Shown in pieces: positions 10,201 through 24,300 of a stretch of DNA of 64,000 nucleotides. The DNA comes from Owenia fusiformis (taxonomy: Eukaryota; Annelida; Polychaeta; Sabellida; Oweniidae), in NCBI GenBank assembly GCA_903813345.2, contig CAIIXF020000001.1:20667915-20731914 (forward strand), read 5' to 3'. How positions within the stretch are numbered: position 1 is the stretch's first letter; every line of letters begins with the position of its first letter. A model generated the notes under the pieces. The model saw only the letters and a list, made by a program, of their open reading frames with translations. It was not told the DNA's origin and made no database searches. Both the position numbers and the translations under genes were made by a program.

Positions 10201-12326
10201 TGCAGCATCATCTTCTTTTCCTTCCTCTATATCTGCATCAATATCCTGACTGTAGTTGTCAGGAGATGGTTCAGTTACAGTAATGGTTGGAAACTCACTA
10301 TCATCAATCTGTAAGGAAATATAAGATATTTGATATCCTAAGTGAGATAGTACAAAGTCAGATGAACAAACAATTGTGAGTAGACATATTTGTTATCCAT
10401 GTCTGTAAATAATATTAATCGCAAAACATTTTCATTTCACAGAATCGTGATAGTTTGACTATACTTTGGGTATGTACAAACCTGTTGTGTTTCTGCTTCA
10501 CTCTCTTTGATCTCCTCAGCAGCCTCAGGACTGCCCACTATCACCTGCAGTTGTAGTGTTTCCTCCTCACCAGCCTAGATAACATAGGGGTTTCACTGAC
10601 ATTTTTGACAAAGACAAAATGTATGAAAAATGGCATCATTATGCTGTTGACATATAGGGGTTTTATTTGGTTAAAGTTTTATGACAAACAAAATGGACGA
10701 AGAGGCAACATTCTTCTGTTATTTGAAAGTATAATGTAAACATGAAAATAATTGCAAATTTTGTAATAACAACGGGGGTTTACAGGGCATAAATATCCCC
10801 TGAGGGACGGGATACTGAGTGACATACACTGTATGGTGCAAAAATTGACTTTTATCACCCAGTGTTGAGGAGATTCAAAAATTTACTCGATGAACCCATA
10901 CTTCATACCAGATAAGAACGAAATTGGTGTTTCTGTAATAACTTTACATATGATATATTTTTTACTGACCTGTGAAGATCGTGGCCTCTTGATCTGAGGA
11001 GATGATTCTTCTTTAGTGGCAGGTTCTTGGCTAGAGAAAACAAACAAACAATATATGATTAAATTGGGTCCTGGTTGTTCAAGGTCAAAGTTGATTAACT
11101 TATTTATTCATTCAACCTCTGCTTTTGATAAATTAAATTTTTCTGAACTGAAGTTCTGACTACTGTGTTTAGAATCCTTTATTACTCAACACAAACTGAC
11201 TAGGATCATGGGTACTGCACTAACAGGGAAATATGAATGTAGATTTGAATAGAATCAATAACTTATGAGCTGCTTCTTTTATTTTAATCTTTACCATTTT
11301 ATTCACCAACACCACAATATTGGAGTTATGATAAATCAATTTCATAAAATTTGGGACATCAGAAATTAAAGGAATTCAGATACCTGGTGAGATAAGTCAG
11401 GTCACAGACAAAACTCACACAAGGCATTAACATGCAAAATGTCATGGCCTGCCATTTGTTATGGATGCCAAATAAACACCAACCGCTGGACACAAAACAC
11501 CAACTGCCAAACAGTGCCCACCAAGATGTCCCCAAGAAGAATCTAATCAAGGCAAAGCTCACATGTTCCCTGAGCTTATGCACCTTGCTATACTACAAAA
11601 CCATATTGCAACTGACAAATGTTACAAGGATTTGATAATAGAAAAGAAGTACAAGATTTCATACAACTTTTTATCTGTTTAACACTAGTTGTGACCAACT
11701 TACCTCTCACTGTCATCTCTTTGTCGTTTAGCAGGTTCCTGTCTACGAGGCTGGATTGGGATGGTTGGTATGTTGTCTGCCTGATCAGGTACCTCTACTG
11801 TAATTGTAGTAGCCTCCTCATGGAAGCTTGCAACACCTTGGACTAGAATCATGTTTTAGACAATTAGTCTTTTTTGAAATTTTTTCTTCAAAATATAATA
11901 TTGAAGACAATATGCTTACAGTCTAGATTTGAGAATGGCCTTGTGTGACATCTGTGCCATGTTATTTTCAAGTATTTATAACAATTTTCATAAGTTTCAA
12001 CAATAAAAATCGAAATTTCTTTATAGTGTGGCTCACCTTGCACAATGTTGTCTTGTTCTACTACATCTACGTGTGGTTGGACAGCTTGAACCTGCTGGGT
12101 AGGGCGCTGTGCTGTCTCATGAACAGCCTCCTGCGTATTAACTGTAGTTGGCATTACTGTTGCAGTGGGGGTCTGCGCAACTGCAGCAACAGCCATGGGT
12201 CGTATACTGGCCGTTGCCCTGCTAGAGGCTGTTTGCAAACTGCTTGGATTGGGGTGCCTGGTCTGGCTGGAGGGGGCAATGGTGGGCCGTATATTAGCAG
12301 TAGGTGGAGGTTCTGATGCCACAGTG
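7285..12326 (-). CDS. TPR: TPR segment F: exons 39-49, residues 1815-2547, disordered C-terminal tail
   Basis: Exons: 12037-12326, 11704-11842, 10970-11030, 10482-10574, 10116-10308, 9778-9980, 9401-9605, 8874-9218, 8152-8430, 7765-7836, 7285-7604. Order of regions: Pro/Thr linker with PTATVMPTT (exon 39); basic patches AKRQRDD and IKRPRSS (exons 40-41), where vertebrate TPR has its nuclear-import signal; about 230 residues rich in Glu/Asp (exons 42-45); conserved VPSTPTLFVPKRNDGFAEA (exon 46) and GRSVPSTPLNVSAP (exon 47); and a final Arg/Gly tail with repeated RGG, RGGP and RGGRGGGMRGG (exon 49). Exon 44 has two in-frame acceptors six bases apart (exon ending at 9980 or 9974). Confidence 0.92.
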
Positions 12327-15300
12327 CTGAACAATAACATGGTAGAATGTTCAGAATTACATCAACAATTAAACTGGGCCATAGGAAGACCAGGCTGAAC
12401 TGATAAAGCTGCCTGTTATATTTTTCCAATCGCTTTAATTATTGATTAGTCAACTTAATCTCGAATAATGCTTGCTTGCTGTTTCACAAGACTATAGGGG
12501 GGACATCTAAGCACACCTAACTGATTTTTCATTTGAGCACACTTATCTGATGTTAAAGCAGGTTTCATCTTTAGCCAACTTGACTTACCCAATTCGCTCC
12601 ACTTGTCCACTTGAACTAGAGCTAGGAGGCTGACGTTTCACATTCTCTAGTTGCCTCTGGAGAGACTCTATCTGTCTCTGTAGGGTTTCTAATTGTCTCC
12701 TTAAGTCAGTCTCTACTGACTTTGCTGCTGTTACTTCTGCTGATTTGGCAGCAAGCTGAGCCTCAAACTCTGAGATCTTCGAGTCTGGCACACCTGCTGT
12801 GAGGAAGAATATAGAAAATGTTATACCAAGACTAATATTTCTTGGTAATAACCTGGCATTAACATGTAAAATGTCACCACCAACCATTTGTCACAGACAC
12901 TGACTGCCAAATGCTGTTACAGATGGCAAACAACATCCATAAAAAATTGGATACTGTAACAATATCTTCTGGTAAAAGACCAAGAACTTATTCTATTCAA
13001 CATCACATACACACTGATGTTACATAACATTTTCCATTGTTCATGTTATTCACTCATCATGAGAACATATATCTGATCAGCAGGGAGTTAAGTGAAGTCA
13101 TTATATATATTAAAATTGAAGAATTTAATTAATTGTTACCTGACGTTGCTCCAGATTTTGATTTTAACTCTTTATTCTCTATTTCCAGTTTACGTTTCTC
13201 AGCAGAAAGACGGTCAGTTGCATCCTTCATAGTTGTCAATTTTACTTTGACAGTCTGCATGACACGACTGGAACTTTCTTGTTTCTTTTCTAATTCTGTC
13301 TTCTGTGCAAGAAGTTTACTTTCTGCCTCTTCACGGGCCTTTATGTCTTTGTTCAACTGATCTATGGTCTACAAGTAAATACTATAATTAATGATAGGAT
13401 ATATAACCAAATCAAGTGTTTTAACATGAGAATTTGAATATGTTGAACACCTTTAATTACTTTGTCAGTCTTGTGACAATGTTGACCAACAACAGGTTAT
13501 AATACTGACAAGTTGGTTAAGTCCATTGTACAAACTGTATTCTGCACTTTTTACATGAATTGTGTTAGTGATGCAGTTAGTGAATAGCAGATCTTTCCTT
13601 ATAAAGATAGCGCTGATTGGTTGATATCTATCAAGTATTCTAAAAAGCCAATATACACTACCTGTGTGAGATTCTGGTTCTCAGTCTTTAACCTTGTCTG
13701 CAGTTCCTCCATCTCACCCTTAAGCTTCTGAGTTCTCTCTTCCACCATTGCCTCGAACTCTTTAGCTTTGTTTTCTGCATCTTTCTCACTCTCGCTCATC
13801 TCAGTCAGCTTCTTAGTCAGCTCCTCATTCTTTGCTTCTGCATCCTTTAGTTTCTGCTCCAGTTCCTTCGTCTGTTCTTGCAGAGCCTCTGAGTTTGCAT
13901 CAGTTGTGGAGGGAGGTTGGGTTTGCTGGGCAGCCTTCAGTTTGTCCATCTCTTTCTGGATATCCTCCGCCTGCATGCGGTACTTTCTGCCTATTTTCTT
14001 TAACTGCAACATTATAACAGGAAATATATATATTTTGTGGTGATTTAAATGTGGCATCTATCACATTCGGAGTATTTGTCATGCAAGAATAAAGAGGGCA
14101 CTATGTTGGATCATGCAACTGGACACTATTAAGCCAGATAACTAATAACTAAAAAAGAATAAGACATACAGTGTTAGCACATAGGTATAGATGCAGCTAA
14201 TATGTGTTCATTAAAATCAAGATGTTCTCCAGCAAGGTCTATAAACATGGAAATGTAGTCTCCAAAGAATTGAGGCAATGAAGCACTGCACTCATTCAGG
14301 AATCTGAAAATACTTTTGCCCTTGTGGTTATCCCTTTTAGAAAAATGAATACAATTTGTAACTGGGCATTAACATTACAAAATAGCACTTGGTGGTTGTA
14401 ATTACAAAAGTGTAACAATTGTTACAGATGCTGAACTGCATGGGGGTGATATAAGATATTGTAATTTGATATATTTTGATCAATTTGAATAGAAAAAGGA
14501 AACAGGAAATCCTGTTCCCTTCTGAGAGAAAATTGTTCAAATACCTGATTTATTGTCTTTGTTTTTTCTTCATTTTCTTTCTCCTTCTCAGCCTTAACTG
14601 TTTCCCTCTCACTCTTCATTGTGTTCAGCTCCTTCACGAGTTTCTCAATTTGCTGTTTATATGAGTTTGATTCATTTCTTAATGTCGTCAGTTCATTCTT
14701 GGTCGTAGTTAACTCACCAGACTGTTCATTCTTAGCTGTGTTAAGTTCTGTATTATGTTGGGCCTTAATAGTGTTTATTGCACTTGTATGTTGATTCCTT
14801 AGGGAGGTCAGCACATTGTTGTGCTGAGTTCTTAGTGCTGCTACTTGATTGTTGTGCTGGTTCTTGAGTGCGATTGTTTCACTGCCATGTTGAGTTTTAA
14901 TTCTAGTTAACTCCTGTCTGGATGATTGCAATTCTGACCTGGAAGAGTAAAAAGGATGGATTCAAATTTACATCACTCATATTTCCATTCTTAAGGTTTA
15001 TTAGCTAGCTTTTATTGGAAAATTCATATCAAACAATATAATGTTGGAGACCAAATCTTTGTTAGAAATCACAAATCACAAATGTTCAAATTATAGAGGG
15101 AGCCTATTCAGCTATATAACATGCGCACCACACACTGTAATTTTTGAATTTTCGGGGGTTTCATTAGTAGCAAGCATCTTCTAATGTTGTTTTAATATCT
15201 CATTTGTTTTGAAGAATTTTGCAACTGTTTTATATGTTAAAATTATAATTTAAAATAATTTTTTCATATTTTTTCATTCATCATTCTGATGAAACCCCTG

Positions 15301-18300
15301 GTATTATAAAATATATAGAATGTATTTACTGTAATTTATTCATGTTTGCAGTGACACGAGACAAGGCTGCTTTATTCTTATGCATCTCCTCTGTGGACAT
15401 TGCCAACTTCTTTCGCATGTCTTCTTTCTCAGCCCTGCAACATACACCAGCATTACATAATAACTAGTAATTGTAAAGTACTGAACTGGAGTTAATGGAA
15501 AAGTAGCCAGTTTCATTGGCCTGTGTAGCAAATTTTAATTTATTATCGTCATGGCAACATTATGACTTCATGTTTCATTTCTACCAAATTCTAATTGCAT
15601 GTAGGGCCTACATATGTGTGTGAAGTTATAGTTAGTAACAATGAGAATAATATAAATGTGAACTACATCACTCATGCAACAATGACATATACAATTGTTC
15701 TTGCCCCCGCCCTTAGTTTAGCCTATATTAGGAGAACACATATTTCATGATTGTCATAGTAACACAACCTCTTGTATAGATAATATACATTATTATGTCA
15801 TTGTCATGTTTCTCATTCAGTGATTGGTTGATCATGTATCACATGACATAAAATATCCATCGATATAAAATGTAACAATATCACAAACTTATTTAATTAA
15901 ACTGATCTACATACACTAGTTTCTTGTGTTCCTCCGGGTCACTCTTCATACTTTGTTCTACCAGTGTATTGGTCCTGGCCTTCCAGCGCTCAACCTCGCC
16001 ACGCAGGTTCTCATTTTCAATCTAAACGGTAACATATCACAATACAGAATATCTGCTTATATAAGCTACTTGTCTGTATAGTGTTTTAGAAAAGAAGTCA
16101 TCATTACCCAAGTGATTGTGTGCTATCAGCAACAGATTTGGAAGTTTATGAAGATTATTGATTTTGAAGTTACATTCAACATAACATTAAAGTTTTGACT
16201 TGAAACGATAAATCCATATGTTCTTAGAATATGAATCTTTTCATTAATAATGGCTCCTAAAGTAAGCTCAAAATACTCAGAATTAAATAACCTTTCTAAT
16301 GATACCTAATACAACCTCCTATGATCGTTTGTTTCTGAGTTCATAGGGGGGTGCAGATCCGCCGCCCTAACCGCTGGTGTAATTATCTATAGCCTACCCG
16401 TTAAAGGGTTAAAAGTATCTGAGATTTATTACCTGTATAGCTTCATTCTGGCCTGTAAGGTGTCGGTTGGTCTCTTCTAGAGGGCTTAGTTTGGACTCCA
16501 GGGTTTGTATCTAAATGTCAATACATTACATAATTCAGTAAAACAACATATTGTTGATGTCACACTGCAAATAAACTAATGATAAAGATAGGGGCATTCT
16601 GTAGTAAAGTCATCAAGTCGTCTGAAGTGATTTCCCAATATTTTGTGCCAATTCTTAATAGAATAAAAACTTCACTGAGTAACCATACTTTATTGTAACA
16701 CTACTCTACATGTAATATGCATTGACAATGTAAAGAAATTCATTGGGAAAATAACAGGTCAAAGTATAATTACCTTAGATTCTATTTCCTTAACATGTGT
16801 ACTAAGTTGGTCTCTCTCTTCTCTCAGCAACTGATTACTGTCTGTTAAAATATTCAAATTTTCCACCTTTCGCATTAGCTCAGCATGTTGCGCTGAAGAC
16901 TGCATATTCACCACCGACCTAACGAGTAACGACACAAAGTAAGCATACAAAGTAAAGATACATTTTTATATGTACTGTACATGGTTGTATGTACATTTAA
17001 TCTGAATACCAATCAAAATTCTTGTAACAAAGCCAAACTTGTCTGAAAATTCTCGTAACTAAGAGCCAAACGATTTTTTAACTCAACAAATTGAAAGATA
17101 CTAGGTAAACAAGTAGAAATATTAAGTCATTTATGGTATGTATTAATGATAGATACTTTACCTCTTTCTTTCTTCATTGAGTGAGTTTGTAGCTTGCTGT
17201 AGATTAGCATTGAGTTGTTCCACCTGTTGCGTCAGCCTTGTTCTCTCTGCCTCAACAGCCTCCACTGTGGTCTGTGCTATCTCCTTCTCACGACGCAAGA
17301 ATCTAAAGTGTAATATTGTATATAATAATAATAAAAATCTCATTTTCCTGTTTCATCTTCATTAGATGGCATCAGAATCGGGAGGTGAATTATCGCAATA
17401 TGTGAATTATTAATCTGCACATATCTGAGCCAATCAGATTTTAGATATTCTTATTGTCAAAATATTTATTTTGTCTTGTTAATATGAGTAGTCTAATGGG
17501 AAACAACGTTTTGGTCCACTTTTGAAAACAGCTTAAATTTTAATGAACGAGGCTAAACTACCAAAATATGGTCACATTAAATTTTATGCAAGCCAAAAAC
17601 TGTTTGATATATTCCTTTAAATCTCAAATCAATACAAGCAATCTGTGATTTGCCTTAAATGTGCAGAGAAGTGAGACATGAGTGAAGAGTTTTACAGACC
17701 TGATAACTTGAAGAAGCTGCTCTGATGATTTTGTATTTTCCTCACTGATGGAGAGGTCCAAAGAACCATAGGATGTGTCATGCTTGTCTGTGGTCTCTCT
17801 CACTGCACTCAGCTGTTTACTCAACTACATCAGAAGACATTAGAATTATCATCATACTCATCTAACCAAATGAACATTGCCAATATAGATAGATATGATG
17901 CCTGGTACGTTAATGATAGCAAACATCAACAAGGCATTAATATGCAAAATGTCACCACCTGCCATTTGTTACAGACACTTAACGCCAGACACCAACCATC
18001 ATTGCAAAAAAGTTTGAGACCATAAAAATATGTCACCACTTTTGGTGGTGACATAAAAATGAGGCTAGCATGAAAAAATGTTACTAATTGGTAAACAAAT
18101 TATTACAGATGGCTACAAAAGTGAAACAATTTGTCAAAGATGCTGTCTGACAACACTGAACATATCACAAAAATGATGGCTATAACAATATGGAAGTAAT
18201 GAAATGAGATGTCTGACTTACAGCTTCCAATTGCTCATGTAAGAGTAAGCTCTGTTGCTCCAATGTCTCACACCTCTGTTTGCTTGCTTCACACTCAGAT

Positions 18301-21300
18301 TTCAAGATCTTCTCTTGCTCTTCCCAGGATTGCTGGAATAGCACACATTATGTTATTATATAGCCTTGTATCAAGACCCTGTCTCCCACTTACTCTCAGG
18401 GCTGTGACAAAGAGGGACTGAGAAGGGGTAGGGGTAAGGGGAGGGTCTACAAGATACATCTTTCAGTTGTCTACTGATTTTGTTCATAAACTTCAAAAAG
18501 CAAAATATTACGAAATTCTATCTTTGCATATTAGCCTATTTAAAGACCAGATTAAACTATAAATCCACCAAAGCAAATATACTTGTGAAAATCATTAGAT
18601 CGTACATAGTGTTCCAGTGTAACTGGTGGTGTTATTCCCTTGAATACACTGTATATGTAATTGTTTCACCACAACAGTTCATTGCACATCCATGCATATG
18701 ATTGGCCAGCTTGTCAAGTCATGTGACAGTCAAGAACGAGGCAATCCCAGATGGAGCAGGGTTTACTAATTAAATTACAAAAACGCTTCCAGTGAGAAAC
18801 TCCCTCACTCGTTGTTGGATGAGACTGATAAATTTTTTCCAAGTTGAAGTTTTTCCAGCTCAACCAACGAGTTACAGAGTCCTCTATTTTCCATCATGTT
18901 TCTTACCTTAGACTCAGCCAGAGCTTGTTCTGCCTTGGTTCTCTTGTCTTCCGACTCAGCTAATGATCTGTTGAACCCTTCGAGCTGAAATTTTAAATAC
19001 AATTTATTTATTCCCCCAATTATTAGGGAGTGCAATGTTTAATTTCTCAAGCTTTATTAAATGAATAATGGTTGGAATGACTAAATTCAAAAGTGTATAC
19101 ATACCGGTAGTTCATATTATTTATATCGCAAGTTACATTATTGATCGCCATATGGTGTTCTTTGACCAGGATTACATTTAAGTCTGTGAACAGATTTAGC
19201 CTTTAGGTTAAAAAACAGTGGCATTTAGCATTTGTTATTTTTCCTAAATAAATATGTTGTATTAAAGATATAGCACCTTTTGTTTTACTTCAGCAGTGGC
19301 CTTAATATTCTCTGCATGCAGCATCATTTCTCTCTCATATTTGGACTGGGCCTCAGTGGCCAATTGGAGTTGAGCATTACATTCATCCCTTGCTAGCTGT
19401 TCATTCCTAATTGCTTCCTCCCTCCTACTTGCAGTCTCCTCCAGTTCATTTTGTAGGGAGGTACACTGCTTCCTTAGATCAGCATTCTGCAGTTAGACCA
19501 AATGCGTACAGTATTTAACAACTACAGTGAAGGTGAAACAAATCTTGAAATCCCAAGAATCATGGTCCTTAAAAAAATTTATTGAATAAAAAATAAAAAC
19601 GATTCAAAAAGAATAAATCAGATTATCCCATGGTTGCATGGATATAGATCGAATATCACACGAAGATATATTTGATATGTGGATCAAGATATCATAGTTT
19701 AGCAAAAAATTCACAAACCATCGAATATCACTTTTAAACTTTCGAATATCACGTCTTAAAAAATGATATTCGATGGTTTGAAAAGTGATATTCGATGGTT
19801 TCGAATTTTTTCAAAAAAAATCTTTTGACATTTTTTAATTACTTTCAAAAATATTTTTTAAAAATTTCAAAAAAAATTTCAACATTTTTTCAATCATTTT
19901 TTCAAATTTTTTCTCAGATTATATTTTTCAACTTTTTTGCTGATGATGGTTTTTCAAAAATATCAATTATATCCACTCATGGATACAAATATCTTCACTC
20001 ATTCGCTGTGCTCACTCATGAAGATATCAATATCCACTCATGTATATAAATGATATTTCTTCAAAACCATAGGATATTCCTATAATAGGTCAAGTTTTCT
20101 TGAGATATGTTGAATGATATCTTACCAATGCATGGCTGTCCTCATTGAGCTTGATATTCTGGTTGAGTAGATTCTGTCTCTCCTTCTCCACTACATCTAG
20201 TTGTTTCTCTAGTCTAGTCACACCTTAAGTTATATATATTCCATGATATTTTTGGCAATTTGAAATAAGTTCAATACAAAGAGCAAAAATATTACCATAT
20301 GTAAGCTAATCTAAATGTTCCTAAAATATATCTACAAGCTCTCCAAGAGTTAGCCCTATCTTATTAATGATGATATTAAAATGATGAGAACATAAAAAAA
20401 TTACGTTCTTACCTTCTTGTGCCTCTTGGAGTTTGTTCTCCAAGGAAGAACTGAACTGCTTGCTGGTTTGGTTCTGTTCCTTCAGATTATCCTCAATGTC
20501 CTGTGCAATGGACTTATACTGGGCGACAAGACCCTCACTCTTGGACACCTCTCCCTTCAGGTCTGAAATATACATGCACACACTTCATACTAATGAAAGA
20601 ATAAACAGTCATGTACCAGGTATCACTGAAATCATTGTAAATGTGACAAAAATGTGTCATTTATGGGTCCGGATATAAACAAATATATGAATATATACAT
20701 TCTTTAAGGATACTACTTTAAATGCATTTCAACGCTCGACTTCAAATGTTTAATATTTTGTGATTTTACAAGCATGTTTGTTGAAGATTAACAAAACAAT
20801 ATCCAATAATCATTTTTAAATGATTTCATAAATATGTGATTATTAATTCTGTAGCCATGCACCAACACATCTCATAAAATATGAGTATGTAATCACATTT
20901 TCTGAATAAACTACTAATCAATTATGAAATCTTACTTGATATCTCTTCATTAGCTTGTCTCAGCTGTACTTTAAGGTCACTGATCTCTTCTAAGTGTAGA
21001 GCAGCCTGTGAGCCTGCTGCTGGGGGAGTAGGGAGCTCTAGGTCAGGGGCAATCTTTCGGGTAGCGGTCACATTCTTCAAGTGAGTTTCAGCAGATGCAA
21101 GTTTCGCATCACTTTCAGACAACTGAAACCATTAATATAAATTATGGTACCTTAAATATTACCTCTTTAAAATATGGTCGTATAAATGATCCCTTTTCAA
21201 AATCTGTGTTTTGTGCCATCTTTAAAATATGGTCGCATAAATGATCCCTTTTCAAAATCTGTGTTTTGTGCCATATCCCATATAATGGAGTATAGATAGC

Positions 21301-24300
21301 AATTACATCAATGTTATAATGTATAAATCTTTACCTTTTGTTTTAGGGCATGTACATCGGCAAAGGCATCAATGAGCTCCTCCCTAGTCTTACAGTGCTT
21401 ATCTCTCTCCTGCTGTAGCTTCTCTGACATATCACGCAGTTCTCTCTAGGAAATCCGAGAATAAAATATATAACAGAGGCACAACAGAGTAGCCCAATAC
21501 ACCCTGAGTATTACAGATTTGATGCTGCTCGGAAAAATCTCAATCATGGTGTTTTGTTGGGGTTTAAATGTGATATGAAAGGTAAAATGGCTGAAATTGT
21601 TGTGTCAAACAAACTAGAGAATGTTCTTGTTTTGAGAAAAAATGAGGAAGTGTGCTAGTGAATGTTCTTGTTTTAAGAAACAATGGGAAAGTGTGCTAGA
21701 GTTGCAATCCTGTTGTTACCTGTAGACCTCTTGTCATGTCCCTGCCGTGGTCCTCTGTGGTCTCCAATTTCCTCCTGAGGACATTCACTTCCTTCTCATA
21801 GGTCTCCAGCTGCTGGTTCAACTTTGTCTTCATCTCAAACTCTGCCCTCTCTTGGTTATTCTACAACAACAGTGGTACTATAGTGTACATTGTTTACAAC
21901 AGTGGTACTATAGCGTACATTGTTTACAACACTGGTACTATAATGTACATTGTTTACAACAGTGGTACTATAGTATACAATGTTTACAACAGTGGTACTA
22001 TTGTGTATATTATTTACAACTGTGGTACTATAGTGTAAATTGTTTACATCAGTGGTACTATAATATACATTGTTTACAACAGTGGTACTATAGTGTACAT
22101 TGTTTCAAACAGTGGTACTATAGTGTACATTGTTTACAACAGTGGAACTATAGTATACATTGGTTACAACAGTGGTTCTATTGTGTACATTGTTTACAGC
22201 AGTGGTACTATAATATACATTGTTTACAACAGTGGTACTATAGTGTACATTGTTTGCAACAGTGGTACTATAGTGTACATTGTTAACAACAGTGGAACTA
22301 TAGTATACATTGCTTACAACAGTGGTTCTATTGTGTACATTGTTTACAGCAGTGGTACTATAATATACATTGTTTACAACAGTGGTACTATAGTGTACAT
22401 TGTTTACAAAAGTGGTACTATAGTGTTCATTGTTTACAACAGTGGTACTACAGGGTGTTCCAAAAGTAACAGGACTGGTGCTGGCATTTTGTTAAATATG
22501 CACCAATCGTCTTCAAAATTTTACACAATGTACTTTCATGTATCGTTACTAAAACTGCAAAGTTTTGACAAAAATTATGTAACTCGGGTAGAGTTATGGT
22601 TGCTATGGTACCATGGCATCACAATACCCGGGGCAACATTCCACGCAGAAAGTTACATTAAGACAGAAAGAGACATTAAGCCTTTTGTATATCCCATATC
22701 AAAGTTAAAATGCAACAACTGATGGGAATTACATTTGTTTTACATATTTTGATATTCCTATGTATCCTATGTACTTTGAAAAATAGGCTCCTCTTTGGTC
22801 AGTAGAAGGGTAGCACTCTGTATCCATGACTCAAACACATGAGTGAACATGAGGACATGTCATGCATGGTCGATTGAACAACTTGGAGAAGGTCATTCTC
22901 ATCTTTAAAGATCTTACAGCACTGATTAGCATTCCATTCTCCATGTAAGTAAAAATTGGATGTTGCATGATCAGAAGAGTATGGTGCATGGTTTTAGAAC
23001 TCAGGACCTAGCTCCTCTATAGCTGCATGGTCTTAAATGTTGACCTAAGGGCAGGCGCCCTATCGAGGTGGATGACTGGCTTCAAATTGGGTATTTTCAA
23101 AAACTCAACCATGAATTGTTCAGACTGTAATTCATAGTGATATTCCAGGAAATTGAATAAATATTATTATAATGAAATTACACTTGAATCTGAGTTTTAT
23201 AGCTACACCTTTACAAAAAAACAACTAATAAAACAAACAAGAAATATTGTATTATAATAGGTGAATTAGATACTCCCTTCAGTAATACAAAAATGTTAGA
23301 TATCACATTTTCAGAAAAAAGTTGCCCCGGGTATTGTGATGTCATGTTACTATAGTAACCACTTCTGAAACTATACAATTTTAGTTGCAATACTTCAAAG
23401 TACAATTTGTGAAAATTTGAAGACATTCGGTGCAAAATTGACAAAATGCCAGGACCAGTCCTGTTACTTTTGGAACACCCTGTATAGTATAGTGTACATT
23501 GCTTACAACAGTGGTACTATAGTGTACATTGTTTACATCGCTGGGGGTTAGCTGGGGGTAAGTATCAGTTTGCATCAGTTTTTGTCTATTTAACAATTAA
23601 ATTATTAACCATTGAGCCTTTTTGTAATGCCTACAGAGCTAGAAAACATATTTTGTTACAAGTCTTCATTCAATAACTTTGTGCAATGTAAGATAACATA
23701 AGGTAGCAAGATTGAAGTACACAAGAATAAAGAACCATTTAAGATGTTTAATAGCAAAATTCTCAGGAGAGATAACCTACCTGTAGTGTCTGTAAATTGG
23801 CCAATACAACATTCTGAGATCTCTGCTCCCTGTAAAGCGATTCCTTCTCCAGAATGAGTCGTTCCTCGGCTGTCTTGAGCAATTGCTTTTCTGCACGTAG
23901 GTTATCACACTGCACCTGGGCCCTGGCTAGATTCTCCTGGCTGGACATAACCTCCTAATAAAAAATATCATTGTATCATTGCAATGTATCTTTTGATGTT
24001 GAACATCTGTAATCAACTAGATCTCGACAAAGATAAGTAATATTTTAATATGTATCTGTAACCACAAAAAAACATTGACCTGTTGTTGAATGTTCTGAAT
24101 GGCTTCTGATGAAATTATGTTTTCACCCCATTCCATTGACTTACTTGTCTTAGTGTATTAATCGTCTGTTCATGTTTGCCAATCGCTGTATGGAATTTCT
24201 GGTTCTTCTCTCTAAGACCATCAATCTCTCGTTTAAAACCTTCATTGTTGGTTTGGACAATCTTGTACCTCTCAGTGGCAAAGTCAAGCTGAAAATATTA

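Noticed and set aside
21861-22450. CRISPR-like regular repeats
   Set aside because: The units are directly contiguous with no unique spacers, in a eukaryotic intron; it is a minisatellite.
21747-22722. Long repetitive plus-strand ORFs (QWYYSVHCL and SGTIVYIV repeats)
   Set aside because: They are translations of the 30-bp minisatellite in a TPR intron; the unit is a multiple of three and happens to lack stops.
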